Assembly: GCA_943327965.2 (NCBI GenBank)
Contig: CALPYQ020000032.1
Location: 1-9,888 of the forward strand
Source of the DNA: Singulisphaera sp. GP187
Lineage (GTDB): Bacteria; Pseudomonadota; Gammaproteobacteria; Burkholderiales; Burkholderiaceae_C
Reading direction: 5' to 3'
Length of the DNA stretch: 9,888 nt
The position numbers and the translations under genes are program-made. The first letter of the stretch is position 1. Each line of letters opens with the position of its first letter. Below are positions 1 through 7,541 of the stretch, piece by piece. Below the pieces are notes generated by a model, which was not told where the DNA came from, searched no databases, and worked only from the letters and a program-made list of their open reading frames with translations.

Positions 1-28
1 AAGATACGCCTGAAGCGGCAAGACAGGA

Positions 29-916
29 ATGGCTGAAACTGGCGAAAACTTGTACATTTCGAACATGCATAAACCACAGCCCAACATACAGAGCTACAGT
101 CTATTTGGAGAATCAACACATTTACCGGATGTGCTGCACTGCGAAACCATTGCCGATCGATCTGTGTTGCACGATTGGGAGTTAGCACCTCACAGGCATG
201 CTCGCCTTCATCAGGTCTTATTGGTAGAAAAAGGGGGCGGCTCCGTCACCTTGGATGGCAAAACCCATGCCTTAACGAAGGGTTCTTTGGTCAATGTGCC
301 ACCGGAACATGTGCATTCTTTTCGATTTGAAAAAGACACCCGAGGTTGGGTCACGACTTTGGCAGACGAATTGATGGACGAATTATTGGTGGGCGTAGGC
401 ACACTGCGGTCGGAACTCGACCAAGCTTGCGTTCTGTCGGCCGACACATTCGTGACCCAAACCGTTCATCAAATATGGATTGAATTCTCAGCACAAGAAA
501 AAGCCAGAGCCTTGGTTTTACGGGGCTTAAGTGGGGTGTTACTGGGTTGGGTAGCGCGGCAGCTAGGACTGCCCGCAACAGACGATGCCAAAATAAACGA
601 TTCCGTATTGGTGCAACGCTTCAAAGCATTGATTGAGCAACACTTCACGGCGCATTGGACTGTCAGTCAATACGCAAAAGCCTTGTCAATCTCCCCAACA
701 CATTTGAGCCGACTAACCCGCTCATCCAATGGCATTAGCGCGTTGCGCATGATTGAGGCCCGTTTGATGCGGGAAGCTCGACGTAATTTGGCTTACACCA
801 ATCTGAGTATTTCTACCATTGCCTACACATTGGGATTTACAGATCCAGCCTATTTTTCTCGCGTCTTTACGCGGGATGCTGGGGTCTCTCCCAAGGCGTT
901 TAGATCTCAAATTTAA
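29..916 (+). CDS. AraC-family transcriptional regulator with cupin sensor domain (PobR/PobC-like)
   Basis: This is a DNA-binding, ligand-responsive activator acting in the cytoplasm. Residues about 54-98 form a cupin-type sensor (PHRHARLHQVLLVEKGGG, then PPEHVHSF, with paired histidines). Residues about 205-295 are an AraC/XylS double helix-turn-helix domain; the second helix-turn-helix has the family signature ISTIAYTLGFTDPAYFSRVF followed by GVSPKAFR. The N-terminal pattern (SLFGES, LHCETIADRS, HDW, PHRH, LHQ) matches the AraC regulators that often sit beside p-hydroxybenzoate hydroxylase genes in Burkholderiales, so an aromatic acid is a plausible effector. That gene is not visible here; it could lie upstream of the window. 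An in-frame stop at 11-13 limits the start to ATG 29 or ATG 65. Neither has a well-spaced Shine-Dalgarno (AGGA abuts ATG 29). Start 65 (MHKPQPNIQSYSLFGES) fits the usual family N-terminus better. The family call is firm, the effector inferred. Confidence 0.9.
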   Translation: MAETGENLYISNMHKPQPNIQSYSLFGESTHLPDVLHCETIADRSVLHDWELAPHRHARLHQVLLVEKGGGSVTLDGKTHALTKGSLVNVPPEHVHSFRFEKDTRGWVTTLADELMDELLVGVGTLRSELDQACVLSADTFVTQTVHQIWIEFSAQEKARALVLRGLSGVLLGWVARQLGLPATDDAKINDSVLVQRFKALIEQHFTAHWTVSQYAKALSISPTHLSRLTRSSNGISALRMIEARLMREARRNLAYTNLSISTIAYTLGFTDPAYFSRVFTRDAGVSPKAFRSQI

Positions 917-999
917 TTTGGTACCTCGAACGAAACTTGTCTGAGGCTCATTTCGACCAATCAACCAGATAATTGTTTAAGTTTCAACAGCGAAAGTAA

Positions 1000-2586
1000 A
1001 TGATGATTTCCCAAACAAGATTTATTGCGGGTGCCCTTCTGTCTTTGATCATCGCAGCAACACAGGCTTCACCATTGTTGCCTGAAGCAAAAGTTTTTCA
1101 GGCACGCGAGAAAGATTGGCGAAATGGCGCCATCGTTTATCAAATTCTTATAGATCGATTTGCCCCATCGGACAACTTGTCCGCTAAAAAACATCTCTAC
1201 CCAGCCCCCAAAATATTACGTGAATGGGACGAGCAACCACGGCGCGGCATTGATTTAGAGGAACAAAAGCTCAACAGCCAAGAGTTAGAGTTTTGGGGTG
1301 GCGACATCCCGAGTGCGCTGACCAAGCTCGAACATGTCAAACAACTTGGCGCTACAGCCGTTTACCTAAATCCGATCCACTTAGCTTGGACCAATCACAA
1401 ATACGACGCGTTTGACTACAAAGCTATTTCGCCTGAATTCGGTAACCGCAACGACTTCAAAAAGTTTGCAGCACATGCTCATCAACTAGGGTTGAAAGTG
1501 GTTTTAGATGGTGTTTTCAATCACATGGGTCGTAACTCACCTCAATTCAAAGATGCCATGTCCAACCCTCAAAGTCCATGGCGCAATTGGTTTGTCATCG
1601 GATCTCAGTACAAAGGGGGCGCGCGTGTTTGGACGGGTTTTCAAAATTTACCTGAGTTAAATTTGGAGAATCCTGCTGTTCGGCAATACCTTTACGAAGC
1701 ACCAGATTCAGTGGTACGCGGTTACTTGAGAGATGGTGCAGATGGCTGGCGATTGGATACCGCCTATGAGCTTGGTCTACCCTACATGAAAGCCCTGACA
1801 AAAGCTGCTAGAAAAGAAAAGAAAGATGCCGTTGTCATAGGCGAGATCGTCAATTACCCCGATCAATGGCTCACCGCCATGGACGGCGTGATGAACTTCA
1901 CATTGAGACAAATCATTTTGGGTGTTTCTCAGGGTGAGATTAATGCACAGTTAGCAATCCGAATGACTGAACGGATGATTCAAGATTCAGGTATCGAGCC
2001 GATGCTCAAATCTTGGAACGTGATCGACAACCATGACATTCCTAGGATCGCAACTCAGGTACCAGACGTTAAACAACGTCGGCTGGTGCAATCCTTGCAA
2101 TTCACATTGCCCGGCTCTCCCAATGTGTATTACGGCAGTGAGGTGGGCATGACCGGCGGTGGTGATCCTGAAAATCGCAACCCTATGCGTTGGGATTGGG
2201 TCAGTGCACAACACCCTGAAATGATTTGGATGAAAAAACTCATCGATTTGCAACAAAAAAACCGTGCATTGCGCATAGGAAATTTTCGACGCATTGAATC
2301 TGATCAGCTTTTTGCATTTGAACGTTACACGGACAAACCCCTTGAAACACGATTGGTGTTAGCAAATCCTGGTAAGTTTGACGTCACTGAAAAAGTCATG
2401 GTGGCGAATGCTGGCTTGATGGATGACACGCCCATGGTTGACCTATTGGGAGTTGATCCGCAAAAACACATAACTGGTATGGGCCCTGGTCTAATTAGTG
2501 TCACTGTGCCGGCTCAAACAGTGATGGTGTTAAAACCTGTCGAGCGTGAATTGGGCGGGTACAGCCGATACAAAAGATACCCTTGA
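1000..2586 (+). CDS. Exported alpha-amylase family glycoside hydrolase (GH13)
   Basis: This enzyme should hydrolyse or transfer alpha-glucosidic bonds in starch-like or maltodextrin substrates outside the cytoplasm. Residues 1-23 look like a Sec signal peptide (hydrophobic core GALLSLIIAA, likely cleavage after TQA). The catalytic barrel carries all conserved GH13 regions: DGVFNH (170-175), GWRLDTAYE (249-257) with nucleophile D253, GEIVNYPDQW with acid/base E282, and NVIDNHD (340-346) with D346. LPELN (217-221) resembles the extra region V of neopullulanase/cyclomaltodextrinase relatives. The start of the barrel is IVYQILIDRFA (45-55). Residues about 425-515 fit the usual C-terminal beta domain. 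The length of 528 is normal for a barrel enzyme without a starch-binding module. Two consecutive ATGs (1000 and 1003) could start it; the ribosome binding site is weak (GAAAG). No sugar transporter or other glucan gene is nearby. The family and triad are secure; the exact specificity (amylase, neopullulanase or cyclomaltodextrinase) is not. Confidence 0.93.
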   Translation: MMISQTRFIAGALLSLIIAATQASPLLPEAKVFQAREKDWRNGAIVYQILIDRFAPSDNLSAKKHLYPAPKILREWDEQPRRGIDLEEQKLNSQELEFWGGDIPSALTKLEHVKQLGATAVYLNPIHLAWTNHKYDAFDYKAISPEFGNRNDFKKFAAHAHQLGLKVVLDGVFNHMGRNSPQFKDAMSNPQSPWRNWFVIGSQYKGGARVWTGFQNLPELNLENPAVRQYLYEAPDSVVRGYLRDGADGWRLDTAYELGLPYMKALTKAARKEKKDAVVIGEIVNYPDQWLTAMDGVMNFTLRQIILGVSQGEINAQLAIRMTERMIQDSGIEPMLKSWNVIDNHDIPRIATQVPDVKQRRLVQSLQFTLPGSPNVYYGSEVGMTGGGDPENRNPMRWDWVSAQHPEMIWMKKLIDLQQKNRALRIGNFRRIESDQLFAFERYTDKPLETRLVLANPGKFDVTEKVMVANAGLMDDTPMVDLLGVDPQKHITGMGPGLISVTVPAQTVMVLKPVERELGGYSRYKRYP

Positions 2587-2599
2587 TAATTTCACATTA

Positions 2600-2624
2600 C
2601 AAAATTTAATATCAAAATTTTAAT
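2600..2624. repeat. Short AT-rich tandem direct repeat in intergenic spacer
   Basis: Two nearly identical copies, CAAAATTTAAT (2600-2610) and CAAAATTTTAAT (2613-2624), follow the amylase stop codon. The block can also pair as AAAATTT (2601-2607) with AAATTTT (2615-2621). It might act as an AT-rich upstream element for the icd promoter, but this may equally be spacer composition. Confidence 0.35.
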
Positions 2625-2643
2625 TTCTTCCCCAATCAGCACA

Positions 2644-2673
2644 GTGTCAGGCGGTGCTTTTAAGATCTAATAC
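2644..2673 (+). promoter_or_regulatory. Candidate sigma-70 promoter for icd
   Basis: GTGTCA (2644-2649, 4 of 6 matches to the -35 consensus) and TAATAC (2668-2673, a poor -10 match) are separated by 18 bases, giving a leader of roughly 40 bases before icd. The AT-rich repeats just upstream would suit an UP-like element. This is read by eye only; the -10 is weak and another promoter in the 131-base spacer is possible. Confidence 0.3.
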
Positions 2674-2717
2674 TGGGTTGCAAGATTTACTGTTGCACCA
2701 AAATAAAGAGGAAGCAA

Positions 2718-4949
2718 ATGGCTAACGAAAAATCCAAAATCATTTACACATTGACCGATGAAGCCCCATTGTTGGCGACAGCGGCCTTTTTGCCAGTCAT
2801 TCGCACTTTTGCGGCACCTGCTGGCATCGACGTTGAGTCAAGCGACATCTCGCTGGCTGCACGCATTCTGGGTGAGTTTTCAGATTTGTTGCCCGAGGCA
2901 CAACGCATTCCAAACAACCTGGCCGCATTGGGCAAGCTGACCCTCAAGCCAGAAGCCAACATCATCAAATTGCCCAATATCAGTGCCTCAGTGGGTCAAC
3001 TGAATATCGCTATTAAAGAGCTGCAGTCAAAAGGCTATGCCCTGCCCGACTACCCAGACAATCCAAAGAACGACAAAGAAAAAGAGATCAAAGCGCGTTA
3101 TTCCAAGTGCACGGGCTCTGCAGTGAACCCTGTTTTGCGTGAAGGCAACTCTGACCGCCGCGCACCCCGCGCTGTTAAAGAGTTTGCCCGTAAAAATCCA
3201 CACAGCATGGCCCCTTGGAGCCAAGCTTCACGCTCACATGTGTCTCACATGCACCATGGCGACTTCTACCATGGCGAAAAATCGATCACCATTGAGCGTG
3301 CACGTGACGTCAAAATGGAGCTGATCACCAAGAGTGGCAAAGCCATTGTGCTCAAGCCAAAGGTCTCCTTGGTTGACCGCGAAGTCATTGACAGCATGTT
3401 CATGAGCAAGAAAGCTTTGGAAGCTTTCTATGAAAAAGAAATTGAAGACGCACACCAAACAGGCGTGATGTTCTCATTGCACGTCAAAGCCACCATGATG
3501 AAGGTGTCCCACCCCATTGTGTTTGGTCACTGCGTCAAGATTTTCTACAAAGATGCTTTCAAAAAGCACAAAGAACTGTTTGACAGCCTGGGTGTAAACG
3601 TCAACAACGGCATGGTCGACTTGTACAACAAAATTGCCACCTTGCCCGAGTCCAAGCGCGAAGAAATCATGCGTGACTTGCACGCATGTCACGAACACCG
3701 CCCTGGTTTGGCCATGGTCGATTCTGCCAATGGCATTACCAACTTCCACTCCCCCAACGATGTGATCGTGGACGCTTCAATGCCAGCCATGATTCGGAAT
3801 GGCGGAAAAATGTGGGACGCCGCAGGTCGATTGCAAGACGTCAAGGCCGTCATGCCTGAGTCCACTTTTGCTCGCATCTACCAAGAAATGATTAACTTCT
3901 GCAAGTGGCATGGCGCGTTCGATCCCAAAACCATGGGCACTGTGCCCAATGTGGGATTGATGGCCCAACAGGCCGAAGAATATGGCTCGCACGACAAGAC
4001 TTTTGAAATTTCAGAAGACGGCACAGCCAACATTACTGACCTGGAAACGGGTGAAGTGCTGCTCAGCCAAAACGTTGAAGCTGGTGACATCTGGCGTATG
4101 TGTGAAGTCAAAGACGCTGCCATTCGCGATTGGGTCAAGTTGGCTGTTAACCGTGCTCGCAATTCAGGCATGCCCGTTGTGTTCTGGTTGGACGCTTACC
4201 GCCCTCACGAAGCTCAATTGATTCGCAAAGTGAAGATGTACCTCCACGAACACGAAACCAATGGTCTGGACATTCAGATCATGAGCCAGGTTCGAGCCAT
4301 GCGTTATACGCTTGAGCGCGTTGTTCGAGGTCTGGACACCATCAGTGCAACTGGCAACATCTTGCGCGACTACCTCACCGACTTGTTCCCCATTATGGAA
4401 TTGGGCACCAGCGCCAAAATGCTGTCCATCGTGCCCTTGATGGCTGGTGGCGGTATGTACGAAACCGGTGCTGGCGGTTCTGCACCCAAACACGTGAAGC
4501 AATTGGTTGAAGAAAACCATTTACGTTGGGATTCACTGGGTGAATTTTTGGCTTTGGCCGTTTCTCTGGAAGATCTTGGCATTAAGACCAACAATCCAAA
4601 AGCCAAAATTTTGGCCAAAACCTTGGATGCAGCGACAGGTTTATTGCTAGACAACAACAAGAATCCGTCACCCAAGACTGGCGAACTAGACAATCGCGGT
4701 AGTCAGTTCTATTTGGCCATGTACTGGGCTCAGGAGTTGGCAGCACAAACTGAGGACAAGGAATTGCAGACCAAGTTTGCGCCTTTGGCCAAAGCTTTGA
4801 CAGAGAATGAAAAGAAAATTGTTGACGAGCTGAAAGCGGTTCAAGGCAAGCCTGCGGACATTGGTGGCTATTACATGCCCTCGAATGAGTTGCTACAGAA
4901 AGTCATGTGTCCTAGCCCAACCTTCAACTCACTGATTCAAGCTGCTTAA
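2718..4949 (+). CDS. icd: NADP-dependent isocitrate dehydrogenase, monomeric type
   Basis: This cytoplasmic enzyme of the TCA cycle oxidatively decarboxylates isocitrate to 2-oxoglutarate, giving CO2 and NADPH. The 743 residues match the roughly 740 of the monomeric (Icd-II) family, which is not similar in sequence to the common dimeric enzyme. Diagnostic stretches are [14 protein letters not shown] near the N-terminus, the substrate-binding [20 protein letters not shown] (143-162), [13 protein letters not shown] (178-188 region), VDASMP (351-356), [20 protein letters not shown] (545-564) with metal-ligand-type aspartates D551 and D555, and the cofactor region [19 protein letters not shown] (575-593). 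A strong Shine-Dalgarno AGAGGA (2707-2712) lies five bases before the ATG. The gene is intact and uses regular codons suggestive of good expression. It is probably its own transcription unit, with a spacer upstream and a terminator downstream. Many Burkholderiales also carry a dimeric enzyme, so this need not be the only isocitrate dehydrogenase. Confidence 0.98.
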   Translation: MANEKSKIIYTLTDEAPLLATAAFLPVIRTFAAPAGIDVESSDISLAARILGEFSDLLPEAQRIPNNLAALGKLTLKPEANIIKLPNISASVGQLNIAIKELQSKGYALPDYPDNPKNDKEKEIKARYSKCTGSAVNPVLREGNSDRRAPRAVKEFARKNPHSMAPWSQASRSHVSHMHHGDFYHGEKSITIERARDVKMELITKSGKAIVLKPKVSLVDREVIDSMFMSKKALEAFYEKEIEDAHQTGVMFSLHVKATMMKVSHPIVFGHCVKIFYKDAFKKHKELFDSLGVNVNNGMVDLYNKIATLPESKREEIMRDLHACHEHRPGLAMVDSANGITNFHSPNDVIVDASMPAMIRNGGKMWDAAGRLQDVKAVMPESTFARIYQEMINFCKWHGAFDPKTMGTVPNVGLMAQQAEEYGSHDKTFEISEDGTANITDLETGEVLLSQNVEAGDIWRMCEVKDAAIRDWVKLAVNRARNSGMPVVFWLDAYRPHEAQLIRKVKMYLHEHETNGLDIQIMSQVRAMRYTLERVVRGLDTISATGNILRDYLTDLFPIMELGTSAKMLSIVPLMAGGGMYETGAGGSAPKHVKQLVEENHLRWDSLGEFLALAVSLEDLGIKTNNPKAKILAKTLDAATGLLLDNNKNPSPKTGELDNRGSQFYLAMYWAQELAAQTEDKELQTKFAPLAKALTENEKKIVDELKAVQGKPADIGGYYMPSNELLQKVMCPSPTFNSLIQAA

Positions 4950-4957
4950 TTTGAATC
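4934..4957 (+). other. Hairpin spanning the icd stop codon
   Basis: GATTCAA (4934-4940) and TTGAATC (4951-4957) form a perfect seven-base-pair stem with a ten-base loop that holds the TAA stop (4947-4949). It is the first of three successive hairpins at the 3' end of icd and has no U-tract of its own. Confidence 0.5.
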
Positions 4958-4963
4958 GTTTAT

Positions 4964-4990
4964 AGACAGCACTCAAGTTGACTGTCTTTT
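4964..4990 (+). terminator. Possible weak upstream terminator hairpin of icd
   Basis: AGACAG (4964-4969) pairs with CTGTCT (4982-4987). The interior can extend through TCA/TGA after a CAC bulge, and the stem runs straight into TTTT. It is imperfect and less GC-rich than the next hairpin, so it would be a weak or accessory terminator. Confidence 0.45.
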
Positions 4991-4998
4991 CCCAAACA

Positions 4999-5030
4999 GA
5001 AAGCCGCTTTATCAGCGGCTTTCTTGTTTC
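4999..5030. terminator. Strong, probably bidirectional intrinsic terminator
   Basis: GAAAGCCGCT (4999-5008) and AGCGGCTTTC (5014-5023) make a perfect ten-base-pair stem with loop TTATC, followed by TTGTTTCT on the plus strand. On the minus strand the same stem is followed by TGTTTGGG. It sits between the convergent icd gene (stop 4949) and the minus-strand small gene (stop 5044), so it likely ends both transcripts, more clearly icd. Confidence 0.85.
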
Positions 5031-5043
5031 TGCTTGAGTCGGA

Positions 5044-5409
5044 TTACTCAAATAAATCTGTTTGATTTGAGTTTTTGTCTGGTTTGGGTTTGCTGTCTTT
5101 GCTTACTTTACTGACTTTGCCTTGCAATTTGACGGGTGAAATCTCCAAAATGGCAGGCTTTTGCGACACTGGTGTTTTGACCTCAGGCTTCGCAACCAAG
5201 CCTGCTGCCCAACGCTTGAGTCTTTTTAACTCCCCCCTGTTCATACAACGGTAAATTGCAACGTGGGATTGAGTTTGCTCATTTTCTAAAATGACATATT
5301 GCTTTCCGCCAAAGGTTACTTCGCGGCCCTTCACTGCCAATGGCTTCGCTTCGTCTTTTAAATCTGTTCTTGAATAGGCCGTAATGGCTCTCAAAATGAT
5401 CTTATTCAT
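5044..5409 (-). CDS. Uncharacterised small basic protein with C-terminal clamp-binding-like peptide
   Basis: I do not recognise this 121-residue protein. Residues 1-70 look like a small compact domain with a probable beta hairpin (VTFGGKQYVILENEQ, 31-45, then HVAIYRC, 49-55) followed by a basic helix (GELKRLKRWAAGL). Residues about 72-115 are rich in K, S, P and V and probably disordered (VSKVSKDSKPKPDKNSNQ). The last residues are QTDLFE; QTDLF (116-120) fits the bacterial beta-sliding-clamp binding pattern QxxLF. There is no signal peptide or membrane segment. ATG 5409 has no visible Shine-Dalgarno, and a TATAGT box lies so close that a leaderless transcript is conceivable. The gene lies 57 bases after the TSUP gene on the same strand and ends before a shared terminator. 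Coding is supported by position, strand and a clean frame; the function is unknown. Confidence 0.75.
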   Translation of the reverse strand: MNKIILRAITAYSRTDLKDEAKPLAVKGREVTFGGKQYVILENEQTQSHVAIYRCMNRGELKRLKRWAAGLVAKPEVKTPVSQKPAILEISPVKLQGKVSKVSKDSKPKPDKNSNQTDLFE

Positions 5410-5413
5410 GATT

Positions 5414-5460
5414 AACTATAGTTGAGCAACGTATGGTTTAAAAACCAATAGTTTAACAAC
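5414..5460 (-). promoter_or_regulatory. Repeat-rich upstream region of the small gene, candidate operator/promoter
   Basis: Between the TSUP stop and the small gene's ATG lie two direct repeats, ATAGTTGAGCAAC (5418-5430) and ATAGTTTAACAAC (5448-5460), matching at 11 of 13 positions and set 30 bases apart, about three helical turns. Between and beside them are inverted repeats: AACTATAGTT (5414-5423, perfect), GTTG/CAAC (5421-5430) and TGGTTT/AAACCA (5434-5447). TATAGT on the minus strand (5422-5417) could be a -10 box, with only a poor -35 (TTTTTA-like). This suggests independent regulation of the small gene, but the region is AT-rich and the promoter call is tentative. Confidence 0.4.
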
Positions 5461-5466
5461 AACTGG

Positions 5467-6210
5467 TTAATACCGAGCGGCATCCCAAATCAATTTGCAG
5501 GAAACCACAAACAGGCCGGTTTGAACCAGTTTGTAAAACCAAGCGTCGTTAATCCTGCGAGTCAGAAATGCCCCAATCAATGTCCCCAAGAAAGCCATCG
5601 GAACCAAAGCCGCCGCTTTCATCAAATCTTCTTGGCTGTAAGGGCTGAGGTTTTGATAGGGCACAATTTTTGACAAATTGATGCATGCAAACAAAATGGT
5701 GGCTGTACCAGCAAACTGCGCTTTTGGCAGTTTCTGCGGCAATACATAAATTTGAAATGGTGGACCGCCGGCATGGGAAATGAAGCTTGTAAAGCCAGCC
5801 AAGCTTCCCCAAAAATAGCCCTTTAATTTGCGAGCGGGCTGCGGCTCCTCAGATTGCCCTCGGCGAAGCCAAGTCTGTAGGCAAAAACTCAAGCCCATTA
5901 AACCAATCATGAATTTAATGGTTTGATCCGAAATCATGGATGCCGTCAACCATCCAATGCAAACACCTAAAACACTGGCTGGAATCAATATTTTCAAATT
6001 GACGGCACTGAACTGCCTTCTGTATAGCCAAACACCGACGAAGTCTGAAATGATGAAGAGTGGCAACAACAAAACAACCGCCTTCACAGGCGACATGACC
6101 GTGGACAAAAGTGGCACTGCCATCATGCTAACCATGGGCAACCCACCCTTGGACATGCCAATCAGCAAGGCACCAATGCTTGCAAGTATCAGGTAGGGCT
6201 CAAAATACAT
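5467..6210 (-). CDS. TSUP family membrane transporter (TauE/SafE-type)
   Basis: This is an inner-membrane permease of the TauE/SafE family, whose members move sulfite, sulfonates or small organic anions across the membrane. The 247 residues carry about seven or eight hydrophobic segments in two repeats, each led by a family motif: GMSKGGLPMVSMM (18-30) and GFTSFISHAGGPPFQIYVLP (139-158). The length is normal for the family (about 250). The start ATG is 35 bases after the stop of the upstream MFS gene on the same strand, so co-transcription is likely; no clear Shine-Dalgarno is visible. The substrate cannot be read from sequence. The pairing with an MFS carrier of the OFA/MCT type and a divergent aminotransferase would suit a small carboxylate or sulfonate, which is inference. 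The family call is firm. Confidence 0.93.
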   Translation of the reverse strand: MYFEPYLILASIGALLIGMSKGGLPMVSMMAVPLLSTVMSPVKAVVLLLPLFIISDFVGVWLYRRQFSAVNLKILIPASVLGVCIGWLTASMISDQTIKFMIGLMGLSFCLQTWLRRGQSEEPQPARKLKGYFWGSLAGFTSFISHAGGPPFQIYVLPQKLPKAQFAGTATILFACINLSKIVPYQNLSPYSQEDLMKAAALVPMAFLGTLIGAFLTRRINDAWFYKLVQTGLFVVSCKLIWDAARY

Positions 6211-6245
6211 GAAGGTCTGTCAATTGATCTAGGTGCAGCCACCAT

Positions 6246-7427
6246 TTAATAGTGTGTGCGCGTATCCCGCCCGATGCGGCTACAACAAAAGGTTGCTAGC
6301 GCCGAAACTCCCAAGGTGATCCAAATCACAAAGTTGTAGGATTGATCGACGTCGAATACGCGCCCAGCCCAAACGGGTCCTAACAAGTTACCCAATGCGG
6401 CGCCTGTATACAGCGTACCAATGATGGCAGAAACGGCCCGTCCACCAAAAAGATCCATGCAAATAGCCGGCAACAAGGACACGATGCTGCCGTAACTTAA
6501 ACCAAACACCACCGCAAAAACAGAGAACGCCAGTTGGTGACTGGCCATTGCCCAAATGAGATAAGTCAAGCCCATTGCGCATTGCATCAACATCAATGTT
6601 TTGACACGGCCCAGTCTGTCTGCCAACCATCCAATGGCAAAACGCCCCACCAAGCTGCCGATGCCAATCAAGCCCACCAACGCAACTGCTTGTGAATCGC
6701 TGACGCCACTGTCTCTGGCGGCGGCCGATATGTGGGCAAATGGAATGAACATAACCGGCGATCCAAAAAGAGCACCCATGTAAAGCCATTTAAAACTGGG
6801 TGTTCGCAGGGCTTCCTTTAATGTCATGCCACTGATTTGGCCTGACACACCAGCATTGGATGAAGGTGCACGCTTCAGAAAAAAAGTGGCCGCCAAACCC
6901 ATCACCAAAACCCCCAACGCCATGAGTTGAAGCGCTTCACGCCATGTAACGGCAATCAGTAAATAACTGACCGCCAAGGGCACCAAAAGGGTTCCAGCGC
7001 CAACGCCTGAGCTGGCAATGCCTGAAGCCAAACCACGTTGTTTTGTAAACCAGGGCTGAACTGCAGCGATAGAAGGCGTGTAGACAAAAGCAATTCCCAA
7101 ACCTACCAAAACGCCATAACTGATGTAGATGCTTGAAAGCGACTGCGCAAAACTGGTCCAAAAAAGTCCAGCCGATATAAGCACCATGCCAAGCATACAA
7201 ACCACACGCGGACCCCAGCGGTCAGCCAACAATCCGCCCAAGGCACCCAAGACAAAGTAAACCAAACCACATAGACCAAAAATCCATGAAACGTCAGCGC
7301 GTTGGGCTGCAAATTCCTGCGCAAAGTTTTCGAAAAATGCGGCAAATGAGTAAGAAACGCCAAAGATCAGGGCCAAACATACAAACGTAGCCCACACAAT
7401 GACCCATGCTTTTCGAGACTCAATCAT
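6246..7427 (-). CDS. MFS transporter, OFA/monocarboxylate (MCT)-like
   Basis: This 393-residue inner-membrane carrier should have 12 transmembrane segments. The MFS loop 2-3 motif is GGLLADRWGPR (64-74) and the matching motif in the second half is GRFAIGWLADRLGR (261-274). The stretch WFTKQRGLASGIASSGVGAG (126-145) is typical of the oxalate/formate antiporter and monocarboxylate-porter branch, pointing to small organic acids as cargo. The second half also carries the SYGSIVSLLP segment (311-320) seen in this branch. It is the first gene of a probable minus-strand operon with the TSUP gene and is divergent from the aminotransferase gene, 114 bases away. The ATG at 7427 has no obvious Shine-Dalgarno. 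The fold is certain, the branch likely, the substrate unknown. Confidence 0.93.
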   Translation of the reverse strand: MIESRKAWVIVWATFVCLALIFGVSYSFAAFFENFAQEFAAQRADVSWIFGLCGLVYFVLGALGGLLADRWGPRVVCMLGMVLISAGLFWTSFAQSLSSIYISYGVLVGLGIAFVYTPSIAAVQPWFTKQRGLASGIASSGVGAGTLLVPLAVSYLLIAVTWREALQLMALGVLVMGLAATFFLKRAPSSNAGVSGQISGMTLKEALRTPSFKWLYMGALFGSPVMFIPFAHISAAARDSGVSDSQAVALVGLIGIGSLVGRFAIGWLADRLGRVKTLMLMQCAMGLTYLIWAMASHQLAFSVFAVVFGLSYGSIVSLLPAICMDLFGGRAVSAIIGTLYTGAALGNLLGPVWAGRVFDVDQSYNFVIWITLGVSALATFCCSRIGRDTRTHY

Positions 7428-7541
7428 TGAACAACATTTCGATTAAATTTAAATCATGACTTAACACGGCGGAATCCCTGCTCTTGTTGAGACACTTGAG
7501 TTTAGTGTTTTTTCCATCAATGCTCTGATAAAGTATTCGAC
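7428..7541. promoter_or_regulatory. Divergent intergenic region between MFS transporter and aminotransferase
   Basis: The 114 bases separate two outward-facing genes, so they must hold promoters for both unless transcripts begin inside a gene. On the plus strand TTGAAC (7427-7432) and TTAAAT (7449-7454), 16 bases apart, are a modest promoter candidate. TTAAATTTAA (7443-7452) is a perfect ten-base palindrome in the middle of that region and could be an operator or just AT-rich promoter DNA. No regulator gene adjoins it. Confidence 0.35.
7490..7513 (+). terminator. Terminator-like hairpin in the aminotransferase leader
   Basis: AGACACT (7490-7496) pairs with AGTGTTT (7504-7510), including one G-U pair, with loop TGAGTTT, and T's continue to 7513. 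No plus-strand gene ends upstream, so if it works it would sit in the 5' leader of the aminotransferase mRNA as an attenuator. The stem is short and AT-rich, and no alternative antiterminator pairing or leader peptide is evident. Confidence 0.3.

Noticed and set aside
917..999. A promoter for the amylase gene around GATAAT (969-974)
   Set aside because: The -10-like box has no acceptable -35 partner at 16-18 bases; GCTCAT is too poor a match to annotate.
3474..4693. Several long open frames antisense to icd
   Set aside because: They mirror the strong codon bias of icd, have no recognisable domains and no ribosome binding sites; icd itself is an unmistakable full-length enzyme.
6388..6789. 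A 133-codon open frame in another frame of the minus-strand MFS gene
   Set aside because: The MFS frame has clear transporter motifs through this stretch; the alternative product is rich in W, C and H, as expected of an out-of-frame translation.
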